Of a stretch of DNA of 35,870 nucleotides, positions 25,320 to 31,409 are shown one piece after another; the stretch's first letter is position 1; the number at the start of each line of letters is the position of its first letter. The notes beneath the pieces were generated by a model. It saw only the letters and a program-made list of their open reading frames with translations. It was not told the origin of the DNA and searched no databases. This stretch comes from JAADHX01 sp964569385. GTDB taxonomy: Bacteria; Actinomycetota; Acidimicrobiia; Acidimicrobiales; Poriferisodalaceae. A program made the position numbers and the translations under genes. The stretch lies in NCBI GenBank assembly GCA_964569385.1, contig CAZMUM010000043.1, positions 1 to 35,870 on the forward strand, given 5' to 3'.

Positions 25320-25823
25320 TCAGCCCTCCTGGCCTGTTCTGGGTGCGAGTTGAAGGTATGCGAGCCAATCAGCCACTAGTGCTGGAGTGGTCGAACCCTC
25401 GACCTCGACCGTGGCGCGCAAGGTCATTAGCGCAGCCGAGTCGCCTCTGGCGACTAGCTCCGTCAGTTGGAACCGGCCGCGGATTCGGCTGTTGACGGGC
25501 ACTGGTTCGATGATTCGTACCCGGTCGAATCCGTAGTTGAGCCTGAACACGACCCCCTCTTGTGGCAGGTTCAGGTTCTTGGCGAAGCTCGTAAGCAGTG
25601 CCAACATCATAAATCCTTGCACAATTGTGCCCCCGTACGGAGCAATCTCGGCCGCTAACTCGGGGTCGTTGTGGATTGGTCCGACCTCGCCCGTGAGATC
25701 TGAGAACCGGTCTATCTGTTCCTGGTCGATCAGCCGCCAATCGCTGGCGCCGATTTCTTGGCCCCGCAACCCAGCCAGGGCCGGAAGTACTGAATCGATG
25801 TCGAGTGTTGAGTCCCCAGCCAC
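25320..25823 (-). CDS. MaoC-family hot-dog enoyl-CoA hydratase-like protein
   Basis: The product is about 167 residues from the GTG at 25823, chosen because GGGGAG (25830-25835) lies six bases upstream; a GTG at 25859 would add twelve residues without such a site. The hydratase motif is intact: DRFSDLTGEVGPIHNDPELAA (Asp and His of the active site), then YGGTIVQGFMMLALLTSF. The remainder forms the hot-dog sheet (VVFRLNYGFDRVRIIEPVPVNSRIRGRF). MaoC-like enzymes hydrate enoyl-CoA with (R) stereochemistry, usually as dimers. Directly followed by an acyl-CoA synthetase at a 3-base distance, it probably works on the CoA ester made by that enzyme. Confidence 0.84.
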   Translation of the reverse strand: MAGDSTLDIDSVLPALAGLRGQEIGASDWRLIDQEQIDRFSDLTGEVGPIHNDPELAAEIAPYGGTIVQGFMMLALLTSFAKNLNLPQEGVVFRLNYGFDRVRIIEPVPVNSRIRGRFQLTELVARGDSAALMTLRATVEVEGSTTPALVADWLAYLQLAPRTGQEG

Positions 25824-26142
25824 AGAATTCTCCCCTGTGTTCGCCACGCTGCTAGACACTAGGCCGAATCGAAGGCAAGCTGGTCGGCGATGAAATGGCG
25901 CTGGCCGAGACCTGTCAGATCGACACTGTGCGCCTCGACGACCTAGCTGCCGCTGTCGGAACCGACTTCATCAAACTAGACGTGCAGGCGGCCGAACGCG
26001 ACGACTCGGCTGGGGTGATGCTGTGTTTCGTCTACGAAGCCCGCGATCACTGTTTGTGGCTGCTCGAACAACATCTTGACCCTGAGGTTCGTTCCATCTC
26101 GATCGTTACAGCGACCTCGCTGCGCCACCCAGATGATCCGAC
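25824..26142. other. Gap with a possible FkbM-like fragment
   Basis: These 319 bases separate the MaoC gene from the tryptophan dioxygenase gene. Plus-strand codons give a weak resemblance to a methyltransferase fragment, listed as its own entry. No other feature was recognised; the ribosome site of the MaoC gene lies at its left end. Confidence 0.5.
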
Positions 26143-26299
26143 TTACAGAACAGTTCTGACCTGCCACAACTCGGGAAACAGCACCACATCGAGCATGCGC
26201 CGCAAGTATGGAACACCACCAGTGCCTCCGGTACCTCGCTTAAACCCGATGACACGCTCGACGGTCGTGACGTGGTTAAACCGCCAGCGCCGGAAGTAG
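25862..26299 (+). pseudogene. Possible FkbM-methyltransferase-like remnant or small unknown ORF
   Basis: An open plus-strand frame (ATG at 25895, stop at 26299) gives 134 residues. Residues about 10-38 read DTVRLDDLAAAVGTDFIKLDVQAAE, close to the core of FkbM-family methyltransferases, where the usual ending is LDVQGAE; here the Gly is Ala. The rest does not continue the family and the last ~50 residues run antisense across the end of the tryptophan dioxygenase gene. The true length of such enzymes is about 230-300 residues, so this would be a truncated relic. Alternatively it is an unrelated small protein (LCFVYEARDHCLWLLEQHL) with a chance match. The overlap with the neighbour argues against an intact gene. 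Confidence 0.3.
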
Positions 26300-27012
26300 T
26301 CCTCAAGGTCGACCAGCTTTTCGGCCAGGTCGTAGTAGGTCCAGTATCGCTGAGGGTCCTCATAAACCCGCGCCCAGGCGGCCATGACACTTTCGTCGGG
26401 GGCGTGGGGGGTGGCCACGTCGCGATCGAGCACCGAGCGCGAGATTTCTAGGCCACCTCTGACCAAAACACGAATTGCCTCGTCGTACAGGCTCGGCTTC
26501 GTCAACTCAACTTCGAGTAGCTCCGCAATCTCGGCCTTGTGTGCGTGCGGACGGATCATGGCCCGATTCCGATTTCCCACGACGAACTCGATCTGGCGAT
26601 ACTGATACGACTGAAACCCCGACGACTGACCCAGTGCATCGCGGAACTGGGTGTACTCGCTAGGAGTCATCGTTCGCAGGACGTTCCACGCGTTGTTGAG
26701 CTGATCAAATATTCGGCTGACTCGCGCCAGCATCTTGAACGATGTCTCAAGTTCGTCGTTTGCTATGGCATCGCGAGCGGCCGACAACTCGTGGAGCACA
26801 AGTCGCATCCAGAGTTCGGACGTTTGGTGCTGAATGATGAACAGCATCTCGTCATGAGTGTCGGTTAGCGGGTTCTGGGCCCCGAGCACAGCATCAAGCC
26901 CAAGGTAGTCCGAGTAAGACATCTGTCCATCGAAATCCATGTGCGCTCCCTCAACTTGGGGGTCGTAGGCGGTTTGGGGGCGACTGGCCCCGCTGGTAGC
27001 GTCGTCACTCAT
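26143..27012 (-). CDS. kynA: Tryptophan 2,3-dioxygenase
   Basis: The product is 289 residues from ATG 27012; an internal ATG at 26940 with a strong ribosome site (GAGGGAG, 5 bases away) would give 265 residues and may be used instead. The family hallmarks are complete: MSYSDYLGLD, THDEMLFIIQHQTSELWMRLVLHEL (substrate His in the HQT element), FQSYQYRQIEFVVGN (substrate Arg) and RWRFNHVTTVERVIGFKRGTGGTGGVPYL (heme-binding His in FNHV). The enzyme uses heme and O2 to open the indole ring of L-tryptophan, giving N-formylkynurenine, the first step of the kynurenine pathway. It is the last gene of a three-gene run behind an ornithine cyclodeaminase-like gene and the AhpD-like selenoprotein candidate. 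No kynureninase or formamidase is in the window. Confidence 0.93.
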   Translation of the reverse strand: MSDDATSGASRPQTAYDPQVEGAHMDFDGQMSYSDYLGLDAVLGAQNPLTDTHDEMLFIIQHQTSELWMRLVLHELSAARDAIANDELETSFKMLARVSRIFDQLNNAWNVLRTMTPSEYTQFRDALGQSSGFQSYQYRQIEFVVGNRNRAMIRPHAHKAEIAELLEVELTKPSLYDEAIRVLVRGGLEISRSVLDRDVATPHAPDESVMAAWARVYEDPQRYWTYYDLAEKLVDLEDYFRRWRFNHVTTVERVIGFKRGTGGTGGVPYLRRMLDVVLFPELWQVRTVL

Positions 27013-27044
27013 GGCCTTCGACGATAACGCTGCCGGGAGCTTGT

Positions 27045-27980
27045 TCAGAACGCAAGCTTCGCCGCGGCGAGATCCTCAAGGGCTGAACCCACCGACTTGA
27101 ACATCGTGATCTCGTGGGCGCTGGTGCGGCCTTGGTGGTTTCGGGTGATCAGATCGGCCAAGTCCCCGGCAATATCGGCAAGCGAAATCAGGCCCTGATC
27201 AAGGGGCTGTGAGAGGTCGCCAGCTTTGACTGCGTCGGTAGCGGTGTCGACAAAGATGGTGGCCAGGCCGATCGCATCGTCGTCGGTTTCGCGCATATCG
27301 GCCGTGAACCCGCCAATGAGATCGAGGTGAGTACCTGGTCGGAGCAAGGCGCCTCGCACCACCGGAGCAGTCGCGCTCGTCACGCAAGAAACAACGTCGG
27401 CGGAGGTAACACTCTGATCGAGATCAGTGCTCGCCGTGGCAGGCAGGCCAAGCGCACGGAGCTTGTCGGCAACGGCTTCTGCGGCTTGATTTCGACGGCC
27501 CCACACCTCGATGTGTTCGTAGTTGCACACGATGGCATGGGCTTGGGCCGCCATCGGGGCCAGGGCACCAGCGCCCACGATCAGCAACCGCCGCGCTTCG
27601 CGGCGGGCAAGGTGCTTCGCCGCTATCGCGCTGGCGGCGGCTGTGCGTCTGGTGGTCAACTCGTTGGCGGCGCATAGGCCAATGAGGGTGCCGTCGGTGG
27701 CGTCGAACAAGACGCATGCACTGTTAACGACCGGCTTGTTTGTTCGCTCATTGTCGGGAAAGAACGTCACGATCTTGACGCAGAGAGTGTCGCCAACAAT
27801 CCAGGCTGGCTTCAGTAGCAGCGACGCATCCGCGCCACCAGGCACCTCGATGTGATGCACCGTGCGTTCGGGCGCGATGCCCGTGCCCGAACCAAGGGTC
27901 TCTTCGACGGCGGCGATTAGGTCAACCCACGGTAATGCAGCCGCCACCGCTTCATCGGACAGCATTACCGGCATCGTCAC
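27045..27980 (-). CDS. Ornithine cyclodeaminase / mu-crystallin family protein
   Basis: The product is 311 residues; ATG 27980 overlaps the stop of the upstream AhpD-like gene in ATGA. Family landmarks are visible: LSDEAVAAALPWVDLIAAVEETL, KPAWIVGDTLCVKIVTFFPDNE (catalytic-site Lys region), GTLIGLCAANELTTRRTAAASAIAAKHLA, the NAD(P)-binding LLIVGAGALAPMAAQAHA, and the terminal ITMFKSVGSALEDLAAAKLA. Family members are ornithine cyclodeaminases, alanine dehydrogenases or ketimine reductases, the last reducing cyclic imines formed from amino acids. In this operon with tryptophan dioxygenase, a ketimine or imino-acid reductase is more plausible than arginine metabolism. The exact substrate is not readable. 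It ends 32 bases before the dioxygenase start. Confidence 0.88.
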   Translation of the reverse strand: MTMPVMLSDEAVAAALPWVDLIAAVEETLGSGTGIAPERTVHHIEVPGGADASLLLKPAWIVGDTLCVKIVTFFPDNERTNKPVVNSACVLFDATDGTLIGLCAANELTTRRTAAASAIAAKHLARREARRLLIVGAGALAPMAAQAHAIVCNYEHIEVWGRRNQAAEAVADKLRALGLPATASTDLDQSVTSADVVSCVTSATAPVVRGALLRPGTHLDLIGGFTADMRETDDDAIGLATIFVDTATDAVKAGDLSQPLDQGLISLADIAGDLADLITRNHQGRTSAHEITMFKSVGSALEDLAAAKLAF

Positions 27981-28525
27981 TCTGGGATCCAGCTCTCGGG
28001 CTCCACTCCCAAACCATCGGCAATTCTGTTTACGTAGGCGTAGTACGCGACAGCTTCGGTGATGTCGAGGATGTCACGATCGCTGAACCCCGCGCTGCGA
28101 AGTGAACCGACATCGGATTGGGTCATCGCGCCTGGCGTTCGCGTGAGCTTGATCGCATAACCGAGCATCGCTTTGCGGCTCTCGGAAAGGTCGGCGGTAG
28201 TCCAGTCGGCTTCGACCGCAGCCAACAGGTCGTCGTTGTTCAACAATCCACGCAGACCGCGCCGATGATGCACCGTTCAATAGTGGCAGTGGTTCTCGAG
28301 GCTCACCACTAGGGCGATCATTTCTCGTTCGACCTTGCGAAGCGACTTGGTTCCGGCCATTGCCGACTCATAGAGCGCCAGGTGAGCGGCCATCCCTGTG
28401 GGGTTCAGTGAATGGACGGCCAAGATGTTGTCGACTCGGCCGTAGACGGGGTCGACCACCACATCGTGCAGCCGAGCAAGGTCGTCGGTCCACTCGGTGT
28501 CGGGCACCATCTCAATCCAAGACAT
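27977..28525 (-). CDS. AhpD-like peroxidase-related selenoprotein candidate (CxxU, in-frame TGA)
   Basis: Conventional reading gives two abutting fragments, 28277-28525 and 27977-28273, but they are in the same frame, split only by TGA at 28277-28279. Joined, they give 182 residues, the normal length of the carboxymuconolactone decarboxylase/AhpD-type peroxidase-related family. Upstream: LRKVEREMIALVVSLENHCHY; then the TGA (position 83); then TVHHRRGLRGLLNNDDLL, SRKAMLGYAIKLTRTPGAM and AGFSDRDILDITEAVAYYAYVNRIADGLGVE. Family members have ENHCHYC.VHH with a CxxC redox pair; here Cys80 and selenocysteine 83 would form CxxU. A SECIS-like hairpin follows the TGA (separate entry). The frame after TGA is undamaged. 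The likely role is peroxide or disulfide reduction. The gene overlaps the ornithine cyclodeaminase-like gene by four bases. The alternative is a nonsense mutation of a Cys codon. Confidence 0.72.
28243..28269 (-). ncRNA. Bacterial SECIS-like hairpin after the in-frame TGA
   Basis: In the mRNA, 18 bases after UGA begins the apical loop GGUCU (28258-28254). Its closing stem is CGC/GCG, then a G-U, a G-G mismatch, C-G, U-A, A-U, a C-U mismatch, U-G and A-U: 9 of 11 positions pair (28269-28259 with 28253-28243). From memory, E. coli fdhF has the same GGUC-containing loop at the same distance from its UGA. Such hairpins recruit SelB with selenocysteyl-tRNA. Pairing was done by eye; no folding energy was calculated. 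Confidence 0.65.
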
Positions 28526-28554
28526 ACCCCGATCAGACCACGATCCGCGCCCCC

Positions 28555-28591
28555 GGTCCAGCCCAAACCCTCAGGTCCAGCCCAAACCCTC
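28555..28591. repeat. Two tandem 18-base direct repeats upstream of the AhpD-like gene
   Basis: GGTCCAGCCCAAACCCTC occurs twice, at 28555-28572 and 28574-28591, with one base between. The copies lie 30-66 bases upstream of the AhpD-like start, read on the minus strand as GAGGGTTTGGGCTGGACC. This is a good position for activator or repressor binding. Not found elsewhere in the window by eye. Confidence 0.5.
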
Positions 28592-28596
28592 CGTAG

Positions 28597-28638
28597 CTGT
28601 GCCCAAAACCGCGGTGATAACCGCGTTTCTGGGCACAG
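28597..28638. promoter_or_regulatory. Long near-perfect inverted repeat in the divergent promoter region
   Basis: The arms 28597-28615 and 28620-28638 are complementary at 17 of 19 positions with a 4-base GATA loop; the outer nine bases (CTGTGCCCA / TGGGCACAG) and the inner CGCGGT are perfect. It lies between the divergent AhpD-like and SDR genes, adjacent to the tandem repeats. Not followed by a T-run, so less a terminator than an operator for a dimeric regulator or a transcribed leader hairpin. A small mobile palindrome is also possible. Confidence 0.5.
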
Positions 28639-28679
28639 GTTGCCGAATTTCGTGGTGAACTGGGGCGAGATAGAACACT

Positions 28680-28684
28680 GGGAG
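28680..28684 (+). promoter_or_regulatory. Ribosome binding site fixing a TTG start
   Basis: GGGAG lies six bases before the TTG at 28691. It makes that codon the best start for the SDR gene over GTG codons at 28652 and 28655, which have no such site. Confidence 0.55.
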
Positions 28685-28690
28685 CAGACT

Positions 28691-29524
28691 TTGACCGAAT
28701 CGTCGAGCACAAACACCACGGGTTACGGATCGCTGAATGGCAAGATCGTGTTCGTCACGGGCGGCGGCAACGGAATCGGTCGGGCCATCGCCAAGCGGTT
28801 TGGGTCTGTGGGCGCGGTCGTCATTGTCAACGACATCGATCAGAGCGACGCCGAAGCTACCGCCGAGACCATCGTTGCCGCGGGTGGACGCGCTATGCCT
28901 GTAGTTGCCGATGTTTCTGATGGCGAGCAGGTCGCTATCATGTTCGAGAGCGCGACAGCAGCTCTGGGCCCCGTAGACGTCTTGGTCAACAACGCCGGTC
29001 TTGTCGGGCCCATGTTGCACTTCTTCGATGCCGACGAGGCTTGGTGGCGGCGAATTCTCGACGTGAACCTCACTGGCCACTTCTTGTGCTGTCAGCAGGC
29101 GGCGCGCATCATGGCCAAGAACGGCGGCGGATCGATCATCAACATGTCGTCGGGGGGAGCAACTCAGGCCCACCGCTCGTTCACCGCTTACGACGCCACC
29201 AAGGGCGGTATCGAAGCGTTTACTCGCGCTTTGGCGCTCGACTTGGGGCCGTACAATGTGCGGGTCAATGCCCTGATGCCGGGTTCGATCGACACCAGCG
29301 GATTGACCACCCAAGAGCGGGCACATCAGGGCGAGGACATTCCTCTCGGCCGAATCGGCGAGCCGTTCGACATGACCGGCGCCGCGCTGTTTCTTGCTTC
29401 AGACGATGCGTCATACATCACCGGCGACGTGATCAAGATCGATGGCGGAATGTTGGCCCAGCAGCGATCGGCCACCGTCGACATCGTGGTTCCATCGGGT
29501 TTCCCTAAGCTGGCCGACCTGTGA
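28691..29524 (+). CDS. Short-chain dehydrogenase/reductase (SDR), classical type
   Basis: The product is 277 residues from TTG 28691, decided by the ribosome site GGGAG. The Rossmann motif is T-GGGNGIG at residues 23-30; then NNAG (LVNNAGLVGPM), the catalytic Ser in IINMSSGGA and the Tyr-Lys pair in FTAYDATKGGIEAF. The C-terminus MLAQQRS...FPKLADL is somewhat longer than typical. It oxidises or reduces an alcohol/ketone with NAD(P). It ends 32 bases before a FAD oxidoreductase gene, so the pair is probably co-transcribed. It is divergent from the AhpD-like gene, sharing a region with direct and inverted repeats. Substrate unknown. Confidence 0.87.
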   Translation: MTESSSTNTTGYGSLNGKIVFVTGGGNGIGRAIAKRFGSVGAVVIVNDIDQSDAEATAETIVAAGGRAMPVVADVSDGEQVAIMFESATAALGPVDVLVNNAGLVGPMLHFFDADEAWWRRILDVNLTGHFLCCQQAARIMAKNGGGSIINMSSGGATQAHRSFTAYDATKGGIEAFTRALALDLGPYNVRVNALMPGSIDTSGLTTQERAHQGEDIPLGRIGEPFDMTGAALFLASDDASYITGDVIKIDGGMLAQQRSATVDIVVPSGFPKLADL

Positions 29525-29556
29525 TCCGGCTCGCCCAGGGCGTTTTCGCCTGATTC

Positions 29557-30765
29557 GTGACGAAGTCGAGCCGCCACGACAACTTGGACGACCACTGGGA
29601 CGTCGTCATTGTGGGTGGAGCGGTCATCGGCAGCAGTGTTGCCTACTTCCTGACCGAGAACACCGGCTTCGACGGTTCGGTGCTCGTTGTCGAGCCCGAT
29701 CCAACGTATGAACAGTCGTCGACAACCCTGTCTCTGGCCAGCATCCGCCACCAATTCTCGAAGCCGATCAACATCGAGATCTCGATGTTCGGTACTGACT
29801 TCGCGCGCGATTTCCATGGTCGTGTCGAGATCGATGGCAACGCACCCGACCTAACGTTTCGCGAGACAGGCTACATGTTCTGCGCAGGCGAGCGTTCACT
29901 CCCCCGGTTGCGTCGGAACGTAGTCTTACAGCAGCACCATGGGGCCGACGTGAAGCTCCTAAACACCCAAGAGGTCGCCGAACGCTTTCCGTACCTCAAC
30001 ATCGACGACCTCGCTGGCTGCAGTTTTGGTGAAACCGGCGAAGGAACGCTCGACGCCTACTCGCTGCTTATGGGGTTCAAACAACGAGCTAGGCACAATG
30101 GCGCGGTGTACACCACCGATCGAGTGAAGGGTCTAGTGACAACTGGGGCTCGGGTCACGCATGTTGAGCTCGAGTCCGGCCAGCGCATTGCTTGTGACCA
30201 CGTCGTCAATGCCGCAGGCACCGGCGCATCCCATATCGCATCTTTGGTCGGATTGGATCTACCTGTCGAACCCCGCCGTCGGTCAGTTTTTGTGTTCGCA
30301 TGCGACGTGCCCATCGCGCAACGGTTCCCGCTCACAATCGACACGACCGGCGTTCATGTCAGAACCGAAGGCCCGTATTTTGTTGCCGGTGGCGTACCAC
30401 TCAACGACATAGCGGTCGAAAGAAGCGACTTCGCCGTTGCCGCCGACGAATTCTACGAGCAGGTCTGGCCCGCACTGGCCCACCGCATCCCGCAGTTCGA
30501 TCGCATCAAGTTGCTGAGGTCGTGGGCTGGCCACTATGCGTACAACACTCTCGACCAGAACGCCGTTGTAGGAGCGCCGCCTCAGCTCGAGAACTTTCTC
30601 TTTGCCAACGGCTTCAGCGGTCATGGGCTACAACAAGCACCGGCCGTCGGTCGAGGCATTAGTGAGCTCGTTACCTACGGCGGCTACCGAAGCCTCGACC
30701 TGAGCGATCTTGGTTATGAGCGGATCTTGAGCGGCGAACCTTTCGTCGAAGAGGCCATCATCTAA
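29557..30765 (+). CDS. FAD-dependent oxidoreductase of the DAO family
   Basis: The product is 402 residues from GTG 29557. The dinucleotide motif is VVIVGGAVIGSSVAYFL at about residues 13-29. The DAO-fold features follow: VEPDPTYEQSSTTLSLASIRHQFSKP (substrate-side loop, S..L...IR.QF), GETGEGTLDAYSLLMGF, DHVVNAAGTGASHIASLVGL and the C-terminal FLFANGFSGHGLQQAPAVGRGISELV. This pattern (IR.QFS, GFSGHG.Q.AP) is that of sarcosine/dimethylglycine-dehydrogenase-like and FOXRED1-like proteins. They oxidise secondary or tertiary amino groups. No covalent-flavin His is evident. It follows the SDR gene by 32 bases, suggesting a joint pathway. Substrate unknown. Confidence 0.85.
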   Translation: MTKSSRHDNLDDHWDVVIVGGAVIGSSVAYFLTENTGFDGSVLVVEPDPTYEQSSTTLSLASIRHQFSKPINIEISMFGTDFARDFHGRVEIDGNAPDLTFRETGYMFCAGERSLPRLRRNVVLQQHHGADVKLLNTQEVAERFPYLNIDDLAGCSFGETGEGTLDAYSLLMGFKQRARHNGAVYTTDRVKGLVTTGARVTHVELESGQRIACDHVVNAAGTGASHIASLVGLDLPVEPRRRSVFVFACDVPIAQRFPLTIDTTGVHVRTEGPYFVAGGVPLNDIAVERSDFAVAADEFYEQVWPALAHRIPQFDRIKLLRSWAGHYAYNTLDQNAVVGAPPQLENFLFANGFSGHGLQQAPAVGRGISELVTYGGYRSLDLSDLGYERILSGEPFVEEAII

Positions 30766-30812
30766 CGGACCGCTGGCGCGGCTCCTGAGGCCGAAATGTA
30801 GACATGATCGCC

Positions 30813-30823
30813 TGCATTATGCA
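30813..30823. promoter_or_regulatory. Palindromic operator candidate of the toxin-antitoxin operon
   Basis: TGCAT-T-ATGCA is a perfect 11-base palindrome, overlapped by GCATGC (30821-30826), ten bases before the antitoxin ATG. RHH antitoxins normally bind such palindromes in their own promoter. The short size makes this tentative. Confidence 0.4.
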
Positions 30824-30833
30824 TGCTAGAGCA

Positions 30834-31070
30834 ATGTCGACGACAACGATCAGGGTAGATACCGACACCCACGCTCAGCTCGCGGAGCTGGCCAAGGCAG
30901 CCAACACATCATTGCTACAAACTGTGAGCGCCGCGGCCGAAGCCCTCCGTCGGCAACGCTTCGCCGAAGATGTCAAGTCCCGTTTGGCCGAGATGCGCGC
31001 CGATGACGACACGTGGTCGCGCTACCTACAAGACGCAGAAGTAACTTCGGTTAGCGATGGCGTCAACTAA
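30834..31070 (+). CDS. Ribbon-helix-helix antitoxin
   Basis: The product is 78 residues from ATG 30834. It opens with the beta-strand TTTIRVDTDTHAQLAELAKAANTSLLQTVSAAAEAL, the usual RHH form (T.IRV....H..L..LA...G.S), followed by a charged helix that would neutralise the toxin (RQRFAEDVKSRLAEMRADDDTW). Upstream in-frame starts to 30804 are less likely. The stop overlaps the toxin ATG (31057) by 14 bases, the usual order and coupling of a MazEF-like type II module. It probably represses its own operon through the palindrome just upstream. The toxin partner seems to be interrupted, so the antitoxin may now be an orphan. Confidence 0.8.
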   Translation: MSTTTIRVDTDTHAQLAELAKAANTSLLQTVSAAAEALRRQRFAEDVKSRLAEMRADDDTWSRYLQDAEVTSVSDGVN

Positions 31071-31395
31071 CGAGATCTGACTCTGCGACTTCGGCGAACC
31101 ATGCCCGAGCGAGCCGGCATCGTTGCGGCCTGCAATGATCATCGGTCCCCCTGAGACATTTGGCCCCGTCTTCCCTTTCATTATCGTCGCTCCCCTCACT
31201 ACGACTCACCACGATCTACCGCTTCATGTGGAGATTGAGCCAACCGCACAAAGCGGACTCGATGACGCGAGCTTTATTCAGTGCGAACTAGTTCGATCCG
31301 TCAATAGGAAACGACTGGTCCACCGCATCGGCGCCATCGAGCTACACACCGCCAACGACGTTCGCAACATCATCATCACGCTCCTCGGCTATTGA
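31057..31395 (+). pseudogene. MazF/PemK-type endoribonuclease toxin interrupted by TGA at codon 8
   Basis: From ATG 31057 the frame reads MASTNEI, then TGA (31078-31080), then LCDFGEPCPSEPASLRPAMIIGPP and onward to 31395; in full, 112 codons. Intact MazF proteins begin ..EIWL.DFGEP..SEPA..RPA, so the stop stands exactly at the conserved Trp (TGG to TGA, one base). The remainder is well preserved: VAPLTTTHHDLPLHVEIEP, SFIQCELVRSVNRKRLVHRIG and VRNIIITLLGY. A TTG at 31123 could start a shortened protein that lacks the first strand and is probably inactive. The overlap with the antitoxin gene is normal. A sequence error or readthrough would restore the toxin. A selenocysteine reading makes no sense here because Trp, not Cys, is expected. 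Confidence 0.75.
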
Positions 31396-31409
31396 GCCCG
31401 ACGGTTGCG

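Noticed and set aside
31078..31110. Hairpin after the TGA in the MazF-like frame, as a second selenocysteine site
   Set aside because: A weak stem (CTTCGGC/GCCCGAG, one mismatch, 7-base loop) is present, but family members have Trp at this position, and selenocysteine would replace Cys, not Trp. A nonsense mutation is simpler.
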